DNA of 17,063 nt from Coriobacteriia bacterium (lineage in GTDB: Bacteria > Actinomycetota > Coriobacteriia > Anaerosomatales > PALSA-660), in NCBI GenBank assembly GCA_030652345.1, contig JAUSAU010000028.1, positions 1 to 17,063 of the forward strand. The letters are read 5' to 3'. The notes under the pieces were generated by a model, which worked only from the letters and a program-made list of their open reading frames with translations, searched no databases and was not told where the DNA came from. Shown in pieces: positions 6,819 to 13,776 of the stretch. How positions within the stretch are numbered: position 1 is the first letter of the stretch; the number at the start of each line of letters is the position of its first letter. A program made the position numbers and the translations under genes.

Positions 6819-8153
6819 TCACCCGTTGAGCGTACCCATGAGGAACCAGGTCTGAGCGTCGGTGATCGTCACGTCGACGAAGGAGCCCGCGAGGTCGGCG
6901 GGCGAGACACTCTCGGGAGCCGGCGCATGGACGACCTTGTTGCCCCCGGTCCTGCCCATGAGGACGCGGTCGTCGCGCTTGCTGGCGCCCTCGACGAGGA
7001 TGCGCTGGACGGACCCGAGAAGCGGCGTGTTCTTCGCGAGCGCGCCCGCCTGCACGGCGCCGACCAACCGATCGAAGCGCGGCTGGACCACATCCTTGGG
7101 GATCTGGTCGTCCATCGTCGCCGCCGGCGTCCCGTCCCTGGGGCTGTAGATGAACGTGAACGCCTGATCGTAGCGAGCCGCCAGGACGACCTGCATCGTA
7201 TCCTCGAAGTCCTCCTCGGTCTCTCCCGGAAAGCCGACGATGAGGTCGGTCGTCAGAGCGAGGTCGGGCATCGCCGCGTAGAGACGTTCGACCAGAGCGA
7301 GATAGCTCTCGCGCGTGTAGTGGCGATTCATACGCGCGATCACGGCGTCGGATCCCGACTGCACCGGCAGATGCAGGTGACGGCAGACCTGCGGCGTCTC
7401 AGCCATGGCTGCGATCGTCTCCTCGCTCAGATCCTTGGGATGCGAGGTGGTGAAGCGGATGCGCTGGATGCCGGTCGCGGCCACAGCACGCAACAGAGCA
7501 GCGAAGCGCGGCTCACCGTAGAGGTCCCTCCCGTAGGAGTTGACGTTCTGGCCGAGCAGGGTGACCTCGACGACGCCGTCAGCCGTCAGTCTGCTCACTT
7601 CGTCGACGATGTCGTCGAACTCGCGCGAGCGCTCGTGGCCGCGCACGTAGGGCACGATGCAGTACGTGCAGAAGTTGTTGCAGCCGACAGCGATGGGGAC
7701 CCATGCGTGCCAGGGGTGCTCGCGATCCGACGGCAGATCGGCTGTGAAGTCGGCATCGCTCGCCTCACGGACCTCCACGACCGGACGCGGCGCCTGAGCT
7801 GCGGCATCGATCAGTTCCGGCAGGCGCGCGAGGTTGTGGGTGCCGAAGACGACGTCGATCATCGGCAACTGCGAGAGCAGCGCCGCGCCGTCGCGTTGGC
7901 CGATGCAGCCGCCGACGGCGATGACCGTACCGCGCTCTCGACGGATCCCCGACAGAGAACTGACCTGCCCGTAGAGACGCTCGTCCGCGTTCTCTCGGAC
8001 ACAGCAGGTGTTGAATACGATGACGTCGGCCGGGTCGCTGCCGGCGACAGGATCGAGCCCCCGCGCGCGGAGCATGCCGGCGATGCGCTCGGAATCGTGT
8101 TTGTTCATCTGGCACCCGAAGGTGCGGACCTCGAAGGTCTTCATCTGGTTCAT
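6819..8153 (-). CDS. miaB: MiaB, tRNA-2-methylthio-N6-dimethylallyladenosine synthase
   Basis: MiaB is a radical SAM methylthiotransferase that converts i6A37 to ms2i6A37 using two [4Fe-4S] clusters. The protein has 444 residues. The N-terminal UPF0004 domain has Cys14 (TFGCQMN), Cys50 (FNTCCVREN) and Cys83 (GGCIGQ) for the auxiliary cluster. The radical SAM motif is Cys158, Cys162 and Cys165 in GCNNFCTYC. A TRAM domain fills roughly 375-444. The specific motif GCQMN and the presence of miaA nearby favour MiaB over MtaB or RimO. The ATG at 8153 overlaps the TGA stop of the PHP gene as ATGA, so reinitiation could explain the missing Shine-Dalgarno. A second ATG at 8144 is possible. Confidence 0.95.
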   Translation of the reverse strand: MNQMKTFEVRTFGCQMNKHDSERIAGMLRARGLDPVAGSDPADVIVFNTCCVRENADERLYGQVSSLSGIRRERGTVIAVGGCIGQRDGAALLSQLPMIDVVFGTHNLARLPELIDAAAQAPRPVVEVREASDADFTADLPSDREHPWHAWVPIAVGCNNFCTYCIVPYVRGHERSREFDDIVDEVSRLTADGVVEVTLLGQNVNSYGRDLYGEPRFAALLRAVAATGIQRIRFTTSHPKDLSEETIAAMAETPQVCRHLHLPVQSGSDAVIARMNRHYTRESYLALVERLYAAMPDLALTTDLIVGFPGETEEDFEDTMQVVLAARYDQAFTFIYSPRDGTPAATMDDQIPKDVVQPRFDRLVGAVQAGALAKNTPLLGSVQRILVEGASKRDDRVLMGRTGGNKVVHAPAPESVSPADLAGSFVDVTITDAQTWFLMGTLNG

Positions 8154-8977
8154 GGCCGGGAGATGGTAGCACGGTCCCGCAGGGCGTCGACGACCCCGGG
8201 CGGGCACCCACCGGACCCGAGTGCGTTGTTCTTCGTCCCCGGCCCGTGGTAGTCGCTACCGCCCGTGGCGAGCAGGCCCATCCGTTGCGCGAGCCCGCTG
8301 TAACGGTCCCGGTCCGACCGCGTGTGCTCGGCGTGGAACGCCTCCAGACCGCCGAGGCCCGCCGCGACGAGTGCCGGGATCGCGGCGTCCGAGTGTGTGA
8401 TGCCCGGGTGCGCGAGCACGGCCACTCCCCCGGCCGCCCGTATCAGTCCGACGGCATCGGCTCCCGTCAGGAGCATCTTCTCGACGAAGAACGGCCTGCC
8501 GCGGCCGATGAGTTCGCGAAAGGCCGTCTCGACCGACTCGACCGACCCGGCATCGACGAGCGCCCGAGCGACATGACTGCGCCCGACGGCCCCGTCTCCC
8601 GCGTGCACGAGCACGCCATCGAGCGTCACATCGTGCCCGTCGAGGACGAGGGCATCGACCATCTCGCGAGCTCTCTCGAGGCGCAGTCTGCGCAGCCCGG
8701 CGAGGGCGTCGAGCAGCGTCCGGTCGCGATGATCGATGAAGTATCCGAGGACATGGACGTCATGTGCGTGAGCCGCCTGCGCCGAGAGCTCGACGCCGGG
8801 AACGATCTCGAGCCCGGTATCGCGAGCAGCCAGTAGGGCCCCCTCGATCGCCTCGACCGAATCATGGTCGGTGATCGCGAGCGTCCGGATGCCCGCAGCG
8901 AGCGCAGCTTCGACGAGGCTCGGCGCCGACAGGGTCCCGTCGGACGCGGTGGTGTGTGTGTGGAGGTCGACGCACAT
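8150..8977 (-). CDS. PHP-domain phosphoesterase (nucleoside-bisphosphate phosphatase / RNase AM-like)
   Basis: This 275-residue protein has the polymerase-and-histidinol-phosphatase metal-binding fold. Visible ligands are DLHTHTTASDG (4-14; His6, His8, Asp13), ITDHD (35-39), GVELS (61-65), DVHVLGYF (73-80), RSHVARAL (133-140), LAHPG (188-192) and GGSDYHG (239-245). The layout, with an inserted helical segment at about 90-160, resembles the TrpH/YciV group. Those enzymes hydrolyse 3',5'-nucleoside bisphosphates and trim short RNAs, so a role in nucleotide or RNA turnover is likely but not proven. The ATG at 8977 follows a G-rich run (8991-8986). The gene begins 29 bases after spoVS and overlaps miaB by four bases. 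Confidence 0.88.
   Translation of the reverse strand: MCVDLHTHTTASDGTLSAPSLVEAALAAGIRTLAITDHDSVEAIEGALLAARDTGLEIVPGVELSAQAAHAHDVHVLGYFIDHRDRTLLDALAGLRRLRLERAREMVDALVLDGHDVTLDGVLVHAGDGAVGRSHVARALVDAGSVESVETAFRELIGRGRPFFVEKMLLTGADAVGLIRAAGGVAVLAHPGITHSDAAIPALVAAGLGGLEAFHAEHTRSDRDRYSGLAQRMGLLATGGSDYHGPGTKNNALGSGGCPPGVVDALRDRATISRP
8163..8171 (-). promoter_or_regulatory. Possible extended -10 element before miaB
   Basis: TGCTACCAT on the minus strand lies nine bases before the miaB ATG and would start transcription within a few bases of it. It is identical to the element before dapL. It sits inside the 3' end of the PHP gene, so it may be coincidental. Confidence 0.3.
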
Positions 8978-9006
8978 ATGTCGCGCCCCCCGGGAGGAAG
9001 ACCTGT

Positions 9007-9282
9007 CTAGCGCGCGTTCATGTCGCGCGGCTCTACCAGGATGCGGATGGCGGTGCGCTCTTCGCCGTTGATGGAGATATCCGCGAACGCGGGCACGCAG
9101 ATGAGATCCATGCCGGAGGGAGCGACGAAGCCGCGCGCGATCGCGATCGCCTTGACAGCTTGATTCAGCGCGCCGGCGCCCACCGTCTGCATCTCGGCGG
9201 CGCCCTGCTCGCGGATGACTCCGGCCAGCGCGCCGGCGACGGAGTTCGGGTTGGAGTGCGAGGACACCTTGAGGACTTCCAC
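9007..9282 (-). CDS. spoVS: Stage V sporulation protein S (SpoVS), Alba-like small protein
   Basis: The protein has 91 residues starting M-E-V-L-K-V-S. It carries the very conserved SpoVS segments NSVAGALAGVIREQGAAE, GAGALNQAVKAIAIARGF and APSGMDLICVPAF, and ends near GEERTAIRILVEP. SpoVS is about 86 residues in Bacillus, where it affects septation and spore coat formation. The fold has been compared with Alba nucleic-acid-binding proteins. It also occurs in non-sporulating lineages, so sporulation cannot be inferred from it. The frame is open further upstream, but the GTG at 9282 matches the family start and has GGAGG (9292-9288) five bases before it. An upstream promoter and 5' hairpin suggest it heads the transcript that continues into the PHP gene and miaB. 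Confidence 0.94.
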   Translation of the reverse strand: MEVLKVSSHSNPNSVAGALAGVIREQGAAEMQTVGAGALNQAVKAIAIARGFVAPSGMDLICVPAFADISINGEERTAIRILVEPRDMNAR

Positions 9283-9357
9283 TACTGCCTCCACTGCGGC
9301 TGGTGCTGCTGCTGTGATCACTGCTGTATCTCTTCTGCGACGTGTTCTGCGGCCCTC

Positions 9358-9373
9358 GGCGCCGAAAGGCGCC
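9358..9373 (-). other. 5'-terminal hairpin of the spoVS leader
   Basis: GGCGCC (9358-9363), a four-base loop (TTTC on the minus strand) and GGCGCC (9368-9373) form a compact 6-bp GC stem. It begins at the predicted start of transcription from the -10 at 9384-9379. A stem at the very 5' end can protect mRNA from decay. It leaves about 75 further bases of leader before the Shine-Dalgarno. Confidence 0.45.
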
Positions 9374-9378
9374 TGAAC

Positions 9379-9384
9379 AGTATA
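9379..9384 (-). promoter_or_regulatory. Probable -10 element for spoVS
   Basis: On the minus strand TATACT lies about 95 bases before the spoVS GTG, in the gap after the GHKL gene. No clear -35 is found at 16-18 bases; the best candidates are weak. This would make spoVS the first gene of the PHP-miaB-miaA run. Confidence 0.45.
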
Positions 9385-9446
9385 GCTCACGGATCCGGAA
9401 TTGGCGTCATGGGTGCGTACGGGACGACATCGAGCGCAGCGATGCG

Positions 9447-10529
9447 TCAGTCGTCCTTCCCCACGGGGAAGCGGACGACGATGCTGTCTCGGCCGACCGT
9501 GACCTTGGGCTCTCCCGAAAGGTGCAGGTAGTAGCGCTCCGCGAGCAGGTCGAACGCGTCCTCCAGGCGGGCACGGAACTCCCGGATGTCACCGTGGTGG
9601 AGGCGCAGGCCGCGGCGATCCTTGTAGATGTCCGGGCGCTTGACCGCTTCGAGCTCGTCTTTGGCGGGCGAGACCTGGTCCAGCACGCTGTCCGTGGCCG
9701 CGATCTCGCCACCCAGGACCCGGTGTGCGGTCCTCTCCGAGATGGGGACGCCGATCTCGGCGGCGATCCGGACGAGTTCCGCGGCGTCGCCGGCGATCGC
9801 CGGTCGCTGCCACACGGGGAGTTTGGAGGGCTCATCGCAGAAGAGCAGTTGCCTGGCGTCAAGGCATCCGCGCGCGTGGGCGAACAGTGAGGCGAGAACC
9901 TCGGTCGGGGTTCCCAGGTATACGTCCATCTCAGGATGCTCAACGGCGAACTCGACGACCTTGCGGATAACGTTGTGAGGTCCGGTGCCGACCTTGAGAC
10001 GGCGAGTCTCCTCGTCCATCTCCACGGTCGGCCATTTCGACTGATCGGCCTTCTCCGGCAACGCCGTCGTGTCCGAGACGATGAGCAGCGCGCAGCCCTT
10101 GTGGGAGTCCGAGGACGCGATCCGTGCCTCGACGACGTTGCTGCGCACCGAGAAGAGCGCCATCCCCCGCCCGTGCACGCCCCACCGGTCCATGACCATC
10201 GTCTCGAGCTTGCTCGTGACCCGCGGCTCGAAGACCCGTTCCTGCATCGAGGCCGGGACGCCCACGCCGTCGTCGATGACGGTGAGCGTGCGGACATCAC
10301 CCTCGCGGCTGTTCGCGATGTACAGGCGCCTCGCGTGGGCGTCGCGGCTGTTGCGCAGGAGCTCGACGACGATGTCCTCGAAGGTCCGGATATCGTGCTT
10401 CGCCTGCCGCCGCTCCGCCTCGGAGATCTTGAGGCGTACGAAGCCGTCACCGAGGTTCTCCTCGACCTTGACGTACTGGTCACCGGAGACGGACGACACG
10501 AAACTGAGGAGAGATTCGTCAGGAGTCAT
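9447..10529 (-). CDS. GHKL-superfamily ATP-binding protein of unknown function
   Basis: The 360 residues begin with a GHKL (gyrase, Hsp90, histidine kinase, MutL) ATPase fold. The N-box is VELLRNSRDAHA (55-66), the G1 box is IDDGVGVP (85-92) and the G2 box is GVHGRGMA (117-124). No phosphoacceptor histidine domain, transducer domain or membrane segment is evident, so it is not an ordinary sensor kinase. Residues about 170-360 match nothing I recognise. They are mostly helical-looking and charged, ending in a beta-like stretch (KVTVGRDSIVVRFPVG). The frame is open far upstream, but that part is a shadow of the acetyltransferase gene. The ATG at 10529 is chosen from the domain start; there is no Shine-Dalgarno and a -10-like TACACT lies seven bases before it. 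Its neighbours are a GNAT gene upstream and spoVS downstream. Confidence 0.85.
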   Translation of the reverse strand: MTPDESLLSFVSSVSGDQYVKVEENLGDGFVRLKISEAERRQAKHDIRTFEDIVVELLRNSRDAHARRLYIANSREGDVRTLTVIDDGVGVPASMQERVFEPRVTSKLETMVMDRWGVHGRGMALFSVRSNVVEARIASSDSHKGCALLIVSDTTALPEKADQSKWPTVEMDEETRRLKVGTGPHNVIRKVVEFAVEHPEMDVYLGTPTEVLASLFAHARGCLDARQLLFCDEPSKLPVWQRPAIAGDAAELVRIAAEIGVPISERTAHRVLGGEIAATDSVLDQVSPAKDELEAVKRPDIYKDRRGLRLHHGDIREFRARLEDAFDLLAERYYLHLSGEPKVTVGRDSIVVRFPVGKDD

Positions 10530-10536
10530 GCGTGTC

Positions 10537-10542
10537 AGTGTA
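10537..10542 (-). promoter_or_regulatory. -10-like element giving a possibly leaderless GHKL mRNA
   Basis: TACACT on the minus strand is followed by seven bases and then the ATG at 10529. This spacing places transcription start at or beside the A of the start codon, the signature of leaderless genes in Actinobacteria and Deinococcus. No -35 match is seen. Confidence 0.45.
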
Positions 10543-10581
10543 GCGGGGTCTGCAGGCAGGCGGTAGGGCGCAGGCCGCCGC

Positions 10582-11061
10582 TCATCGTTGCTTCGAAAGC
10601 CACACGAGAGCCGGCGCTCCCTCTTCCGCCCGGTGGAAGATCTCGTATCCCAATCCGCGATACAACGCGAGCGCGTCCGTCGCCTCCGCACCCGTGAACA
10701 GCTCGAAGCGCCGCGGGCCGGGATGCGCTTCCTCGAGCACATGCATGAGGTCCGTCGCGATCCCCCGCCGCAGGAAGCCGTCAGCGACCGCGAGCCGCCC
10801 GATCTCGACGACACCGTCGCCGCGCACCTGCGCGCGTACCGTTCCCACGATGACGGAGGAGGACCACGCGACGAGGAAGAGCGTGCCGGCGTCGAACAGC
10901 GACTGAAGGTCGATGATCGTCTCTCGCAGTGGAGGGAGGATGTCGGGATCGATGTCGAAGCGCCGGGCGATGCGTGAGAAGCCGTCGCACTGGACACGAA
11001 GGACCCCGGCGAGGTCCGCTCTGCGCGCGCGAGAGATGAGTATGGGTGCTGAAGCGTCCAT
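10582..11061 (-). CDS. GNAT-family N-acetyltransferase
   Basis: This 159-residue protein has a single GNAT domain. The acetyl-CoA binding motif A is GRLAVADGFLRRGIATDLM (88-106), with the RRGIAT pyrophosphate loop. The later segment ATDALALYRGLGYEIFHR fits the family's C-terminal alpha4-beta6 region (YRGLGYE). The substrate cannot be told from the sequence; such proteins acetylate small amines, antibiotics or proteins. The ATG at 11061 is preceded by no Shine-Dalgarno but by a -10-like TAGCAT six bases away, so the mRNA may be leaderless. It follows a terminator-like hairpin after rny and lies 52 bases before the GHKL gene, which may be cotranscribed. Confidence 0.88.
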   Translation of the reverse strand: MDASAPILISRARRADLAGVLRVQCDGFSRIARRFDIDPDILPPLRETIIDLQSLFDAGTLFLVAWSSSVIVGTVRAQVRGDGVVEIGRLAVADGFLRRGIATDLMHVLEEAHPGPRRFELFTGAEATDALALYRGLGYEIFHRAEEGAPALVWLSKQR

Positions 11062-11067
11062 GTCGCC

Positions 11068-11073
11068 ATGCTA
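11068..11073 (-). promoter_or_regulatory. -10-like element giving a possibly leaderless GNAT mRNA
   Basis: TAGCAT on the minus strand is followed by GGCGAC and then ATG, a six-base gap. It lies directly after the hairpin at 11085-11121, as expected for a new promoter following a terminator. Confidence 0.45.
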
Positions 11074-11084
11074 GCGCAGACAGG

Positions 11085-11121
11085 CAGAGAGGCCGTCCCC
11101 CGGATGGAGACGGCCTCTCTG
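11085..11121 (-). terminator. Hairpin terminator between the GNAT gene and rny
   Basis: The arms CAGAGAGGCCGTC (11085-11097) and GACGGCCTCTCTG (11109-11121) form a 13-bp stem with an 11-base loop. It starts 25 bases after the rny stop in the transcription direction. There is no U-tract, as with the lexA-hflX hairpin. It probably ends the rny transcript. Confidence 0.65.
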
Positions 11122-11145
11122 GTGTGATGCTTCGCCTGTCGAGGG

Positions 11146-12678
11146 CTACTTCGCGTAGTCGATCGCGCGGCTCTCCCGGACGACCATGACCTTGATCTGA
11201 CCCGGGTACTCCATCTGGTCCTCGATCTCCTTGGCGATGTCTCGCGCCAGGATCACCGAGTCCGCGTCGGAGATCTGCTCCGGCTTGACCATGACGCGGA
11301 TCTCGCGACCCGCCTGCATGGCGTAGACCTTCTCGACGCCCTTGTGCGCACCGGCGAGCTCTTCGAGCTTCTCGAGGCGCTTGATGTAGCTCTCGATGGT
11401 CTCGCGACGGGCTCCGGGGCGCGACGCAGAGATCGCGTCCGCTGCCTGGACCAGGACCGCTTCGACGGTCGACGGCTCGATATCGCCGTGGTGAGCCTCG
11501 ATGCAGTGGACGATGTCCTTGTGCTCGCCGAGGCGCTTCGCCAACTCCGCGCCGATGAGCGCGTGCGGGCCCTCGATCTCATGGTCGATGGCCTTGCCCA
11601 GATCGTGCAGCAGACCGGCGCGCTTCGCGAGCTTCACGTCGACGCCGAGTTCCGCCGCCATGACACCTGCGAGGTAGCTGACCTCCAGGGAGTGCTTCAG
11701 GACGTTCTGACCGTAGCTCGTGCGGAAGCGCAGGCGGCCCAGAGTGCGGACCAGCTCGGCGTGCAGCCCGTGGACCTGTGTCTCGAACACCGCCTGCTCG
11801 CCGGCCTCGTGGACCTGCTGCTCGACGAGCTTCTCCGCCTTGCCGAACATCTCCTCGATGCGCGCCGGGTGGATACGGCCGTCCGCGAGAAGCGACTCGA
11901 GGGTGACGCGACCGATCTCACGTCGCACCGGGTCGAAGCTCGAGAGGATGACGGCTTCCGGCGTGTCGTCGCTGATGAGGTTGATGCCGGTCATCTGCTC
12001 AAAGGCACGGATGTTGCGGCCCTCGCGGCCGATGATGCGGCCCTTCATGTCGTCGCTCGGGATGTGTACGACCGACACAGTGGACTCGGCCGTGTGATCC
12101 GCCGCGACGCGCTGTATGGCGATGCCGACGATGTTGCGTGCCTTCTTGTCAGCCTCTTCGCGGGCACGGGTCTCGACGTCACGGATCATCGCAGCGGCGT
12201 CATGCTTGACGTCGTCCTCGATGCGCTTGAGCAGGACCTGCTTGGCCTCGTCGGCGGTCATGCCTGCCAGCGACTCGAGGCGGGCCTTCTCCTCGGCGAT
12301 GGCGTCCTCGAGGTCCTTCGAGCGCTTCTCGACCTGTCCGGACAGGCTCGAGAGCTGGTGCTCGCGCTTGTCGATCGACTCCGCGCGACGCTCCATGGAC
12401 TCCTCGCGCTGCATGAGGCGGGCCTCGAGCGCGGTCAGTTCCTTGCGGCGTTCCTTGGCCTCCGTCTCGGCGTCGGCCTTCAACTTGAAGACCTCGTCCT
12501 TCGCCTCGATGACGGCTTCCTTCTTGAGCGTCTCGGCCTGCTTCTCAGCATCGGTGACGATGCGCTCCGCTGACTCACGGGCGCGACTGAGCTGGGACTC
12601 CGCGAAGTTCTTGCGGAGGAAGAAGCCGAGAGCGACGCCGGCGGCGAGTGCCAGGATCGCAGAGATCGCGATCTCCAT
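11146..12678 (-). CDS. rny: Ribonuclease Y
   Basis: RNase Y is a membrane-anchored endoribonuclease that starts mRNA decay in many Gram-positive bacteria. The 510 residues show an N-terminal membrane helix (about 3-21, [19 protein letters not shown]), a long charged coiled coil (about 25-190), a KH RNA-binding domain (about 200-260, with [10 protein letters not shown] at 213-222) and an HD phosphohydrolase domain (about 325-425, with LLHDLGK at 356-362). The C-terminal domain ends [13 protein letters not shown]...[15 protein letters not shown]. The frame is open further upstream, but the ATG at 12678 matches the family and has GGGAGGG (12689-12683) four bases before it. It follows recA and recX after an unusually long noncoding gap. 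Confidence 0.97.
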   Translation of the reverse strand: MEIAISAILALAAGVALGFFLRKNFAESQLSRARESAERIVTDAEKQAETLKKEAVIEAKDEVFKLKADAETEAKERRKELTALEARLMQREESMERRAESIDKREHQLSSLSGQVEKRSKDLEDAIAEEKARLESLAGMTADEAKQVLLKRIEDDVKHDAAAMIRDVETRAREEADKKARNIVGIAIQRVAADHTAESTVSVVHIPSDDMKGRIIGREGRNIRAFEQMTGINLISDDTPEAVILSSFDPVRREIGRVTLESLLADGRIHPARIEEMFGKAEKLVEQQVHEAGEQAVFETQVHGLHAELVRTLGRLRFRTSYGQNVLKHSLEVSYLAGVMAAELGVDVKLAKRAGLLHDLGKAIDHEIEGPHALIGAELAKRLGEHKDIVHCIEAHHGDIEPSTVEAVLVQAADAISASRPGARRETIESYIKRLEKLEELAGAHKGVEKVYAMQAGREIRVMVKPEQISDADSVILARDIAKEIEDQMEYPGQIKVMVVRESRAIDYAK

Positions 12679-12821
12679 CCGTCCCTCCCTTCGGGCGCTG
12701 GGTTCAGGTGCGCCCACGTTGAGATCTGCACGTGGCGCTGAGGGAGACCCGGCTGTGCCGCGGACGGGGCAGGACACTGCCACGCCACGGGAGCGCTGCG
12801 AACGCCCCCGAACAACACGAA

Positions 12822-12842
12822 GCCGGACGCTCAGCGTCCGGC
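12822..12842 (-). terminator. Intrinsic terminator-like hairpin upstream of rny
   Basis: GCCGGACGC (12822-12830) and GCGTCCGGC (12834-12842) form a 9-bp stem with a three-base loop. On the minus strand it is followed by TTCGTGTTGTT, the best U-rich tail among the hairpins seen. It would end recA-recX readthrough or a small RNA, so rny probably has its own promoter below it. Confidence 0.6.
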
Positions 12843-12889
12843 AAAAGCGATTCCAACTGTATGCGGGAACGCAGGCACCGATATGCGCC

Positions 12890-12913
12890 ACTAGGGCGCT
12901 TGAGCGCCCTAGT
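12890..12913. repeat. 24-base inverted repeat
   Basis: ACTAGGGCGCT (12890-12900) and AGCGCCCTAGT (12903-12913) are perfect complementary arms separated by TG. In RNA this would be a 10-bp stem with a tetraloop. No U-run follows on either side, so it is either a structural RNA element or a protein-binding palindrome. Confidence 0.6.
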
Positions 12914-12922
12914 ACGTCCTCA

Positions 12923-12935
12923 GGACCATCGGTCC
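12923..12935. repeat. Small inverted repeat GGACC-N3-GGTCC
   Basis: Five-base arms flank a three-base loop. The adjacent bases TCCTCAGGA (12918-12926) can pair differently, so two alternative small stems compete. It lies ten bases from the 24-base inverted repeat and may belong to the same folded RNA. Confidence 0.35.
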
Positions 12936-13053
12936 CTCATACAAACACCGTGCAGCCACGTGCGCGCCGCCACGATGAGATCACATTTGCCGAGGTCAGG
13001 ATACGGCGCGGAGTGGGTCCGGGTCAAGGTGAGGGACGTGCGACGAGACCCGG

Positions 13054-13752
13054 TCATGGCGTCCGTTCGTGCAGGTCAACGTGCTCGTCGAGGTCATACT
13101 CCCCGCCCTCGGGCACCGACTCGCCGTCAGCGTGCGCCATGGCGTCGCGTGACGCACGCAGTGCCAGCGCCGGAGCGAATCCCTTGCGTACGAGGCGGCC
13201 GGCGATCCGGTCGGTACGCGCGTCCGCACGGAGTGCGAGCCGGGCGGCCATCTCCGCGGCCGCGGCGGCCTCTGCGTCGGGAGGCAGGAACTCGTCGAGT
13301 GCCCGTCGAGCGAGGTCGGCGTCGACGCCCTTCGCAGCGAGTTCCCTGAGGACACGGGATCCGCCCAAGCCGCGGATCTCTGTGAGCGAGCGGGCCAGCA
13401 CGCGCGCGAAGCGCTCGTCGTCGACGAGCCCGGAGCGCTCGAGATCCGCGACCACGGAGGCCGATACGTCCTCGCAGTAGCCGTCATCGACGAGACGCTT
13501 CCTCACCTCGTGAGCGCTGCGCTCCTTGAACGAGAGAAGGCGGAGAGCGCGCTCACGTGCGCGCCCGGGTTCAGCGCGCTCCAGGCGGCCGGCGAGCTCA
13601 TCCGGGTCGACCGGGTCGCCGACGCGAACGCCGAGTGGAGCGAGCACCTCTATCGAGGTCGCGCGCCACTCGGCGTCGTCCAGGACGATCACCCGCACCT
13701 TCGAGCCGCGACGCGGAGCTCGGATGTCGGTGACTGTCGGCATCGGGTTCAT
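13054..13752 (-). CDS. recX: RecX, regulator of RecA
   Basis: RecX binds RecA filaments and usually inhibits their extension, damping recombinase activity after SOS induction. The 232 residues have an N-terminal beta-rich region (about 10-60) and then three-helix repeats: RALRLLSFKERSAHEVRKRL (68-87), the signature GLVDDERFARVLARS (108-122), SRVLRELAAKGVD (132-144), and DRIAGRLVRKGF (181-192). The C-terminal tail is acidic. It starts 24 bases after the recA stop, so it is probably expressed by readthrough from the SOS-controlled recA promoter. ATGs at 13752 and 13743 are both possible, and neither has a strong Shine-Dalgarno. Confidence 0.93.
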   Translation of the reverse strand: MNPMPTVTDIRAPRRGSKVRVIVLDDAEWRATSIEVLAPLGVRVGDPVDPDELAGRLERAEPGRARERALRLLSFKERSAHEVRKRLVDDGYCEDVSASVVADLERSGLVDDERFARVLARSLTEIRGLGGSRVLRELAAKGVDADLARRALDEFLPPDAEAAAAAEMAARLALRADARTDRIAGRLVRKGFAPALALRASRDAMAHADGESVPEGGEYDLDEHVDLHERTP

Positions 13753-13776
13753 CTCGACGTGAGGTAGAGAGTCATG

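Larger units (their letters stand above)
12679..13053 (-). other. About 375 bases without a convincing gene, upstream of rny; structured
   Basis: This gap between recX and rny is the longest noncoding stretch in the window. It holds three clear inverted repeats (12822-12842, 12890-12913, 12923-12935) and about 140 bases of leader before rny. Frames that cross it have no recognisable protein content. I cannot match it to tmRNA, RNase P, SRP RNA or a riboswitch I know. It may be the rny leader, a recX terminator region, or a small RNA gene ending at 12822. Confidence 0.5.

Noticed and set aside
6588..8252. 554-codon plus-strand open frame opposite miaB
   Set aside because: It has no domain and spans several minus-strand gene boundaries. 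miaB and its neighbours are certain.
9007..9282. spoVS taken as proof of a spore former
   Set aside because: SpoVS occurs in many non-sporulating bacteria and no other sporulation gene is present in the window.
12799..12813. Two CGAAC half-sites upstream of rny
   Set aside because: They are direct repeats rather than inverted, so they do not form a LexA box; SOS control of rny is not supported.
12679..13053. tmRNA, RNase P, SRP RNA or a known riboswitch in the recX-rny gap
   Set aside because: I could not find the conserved core sequences of any of these on either strand.
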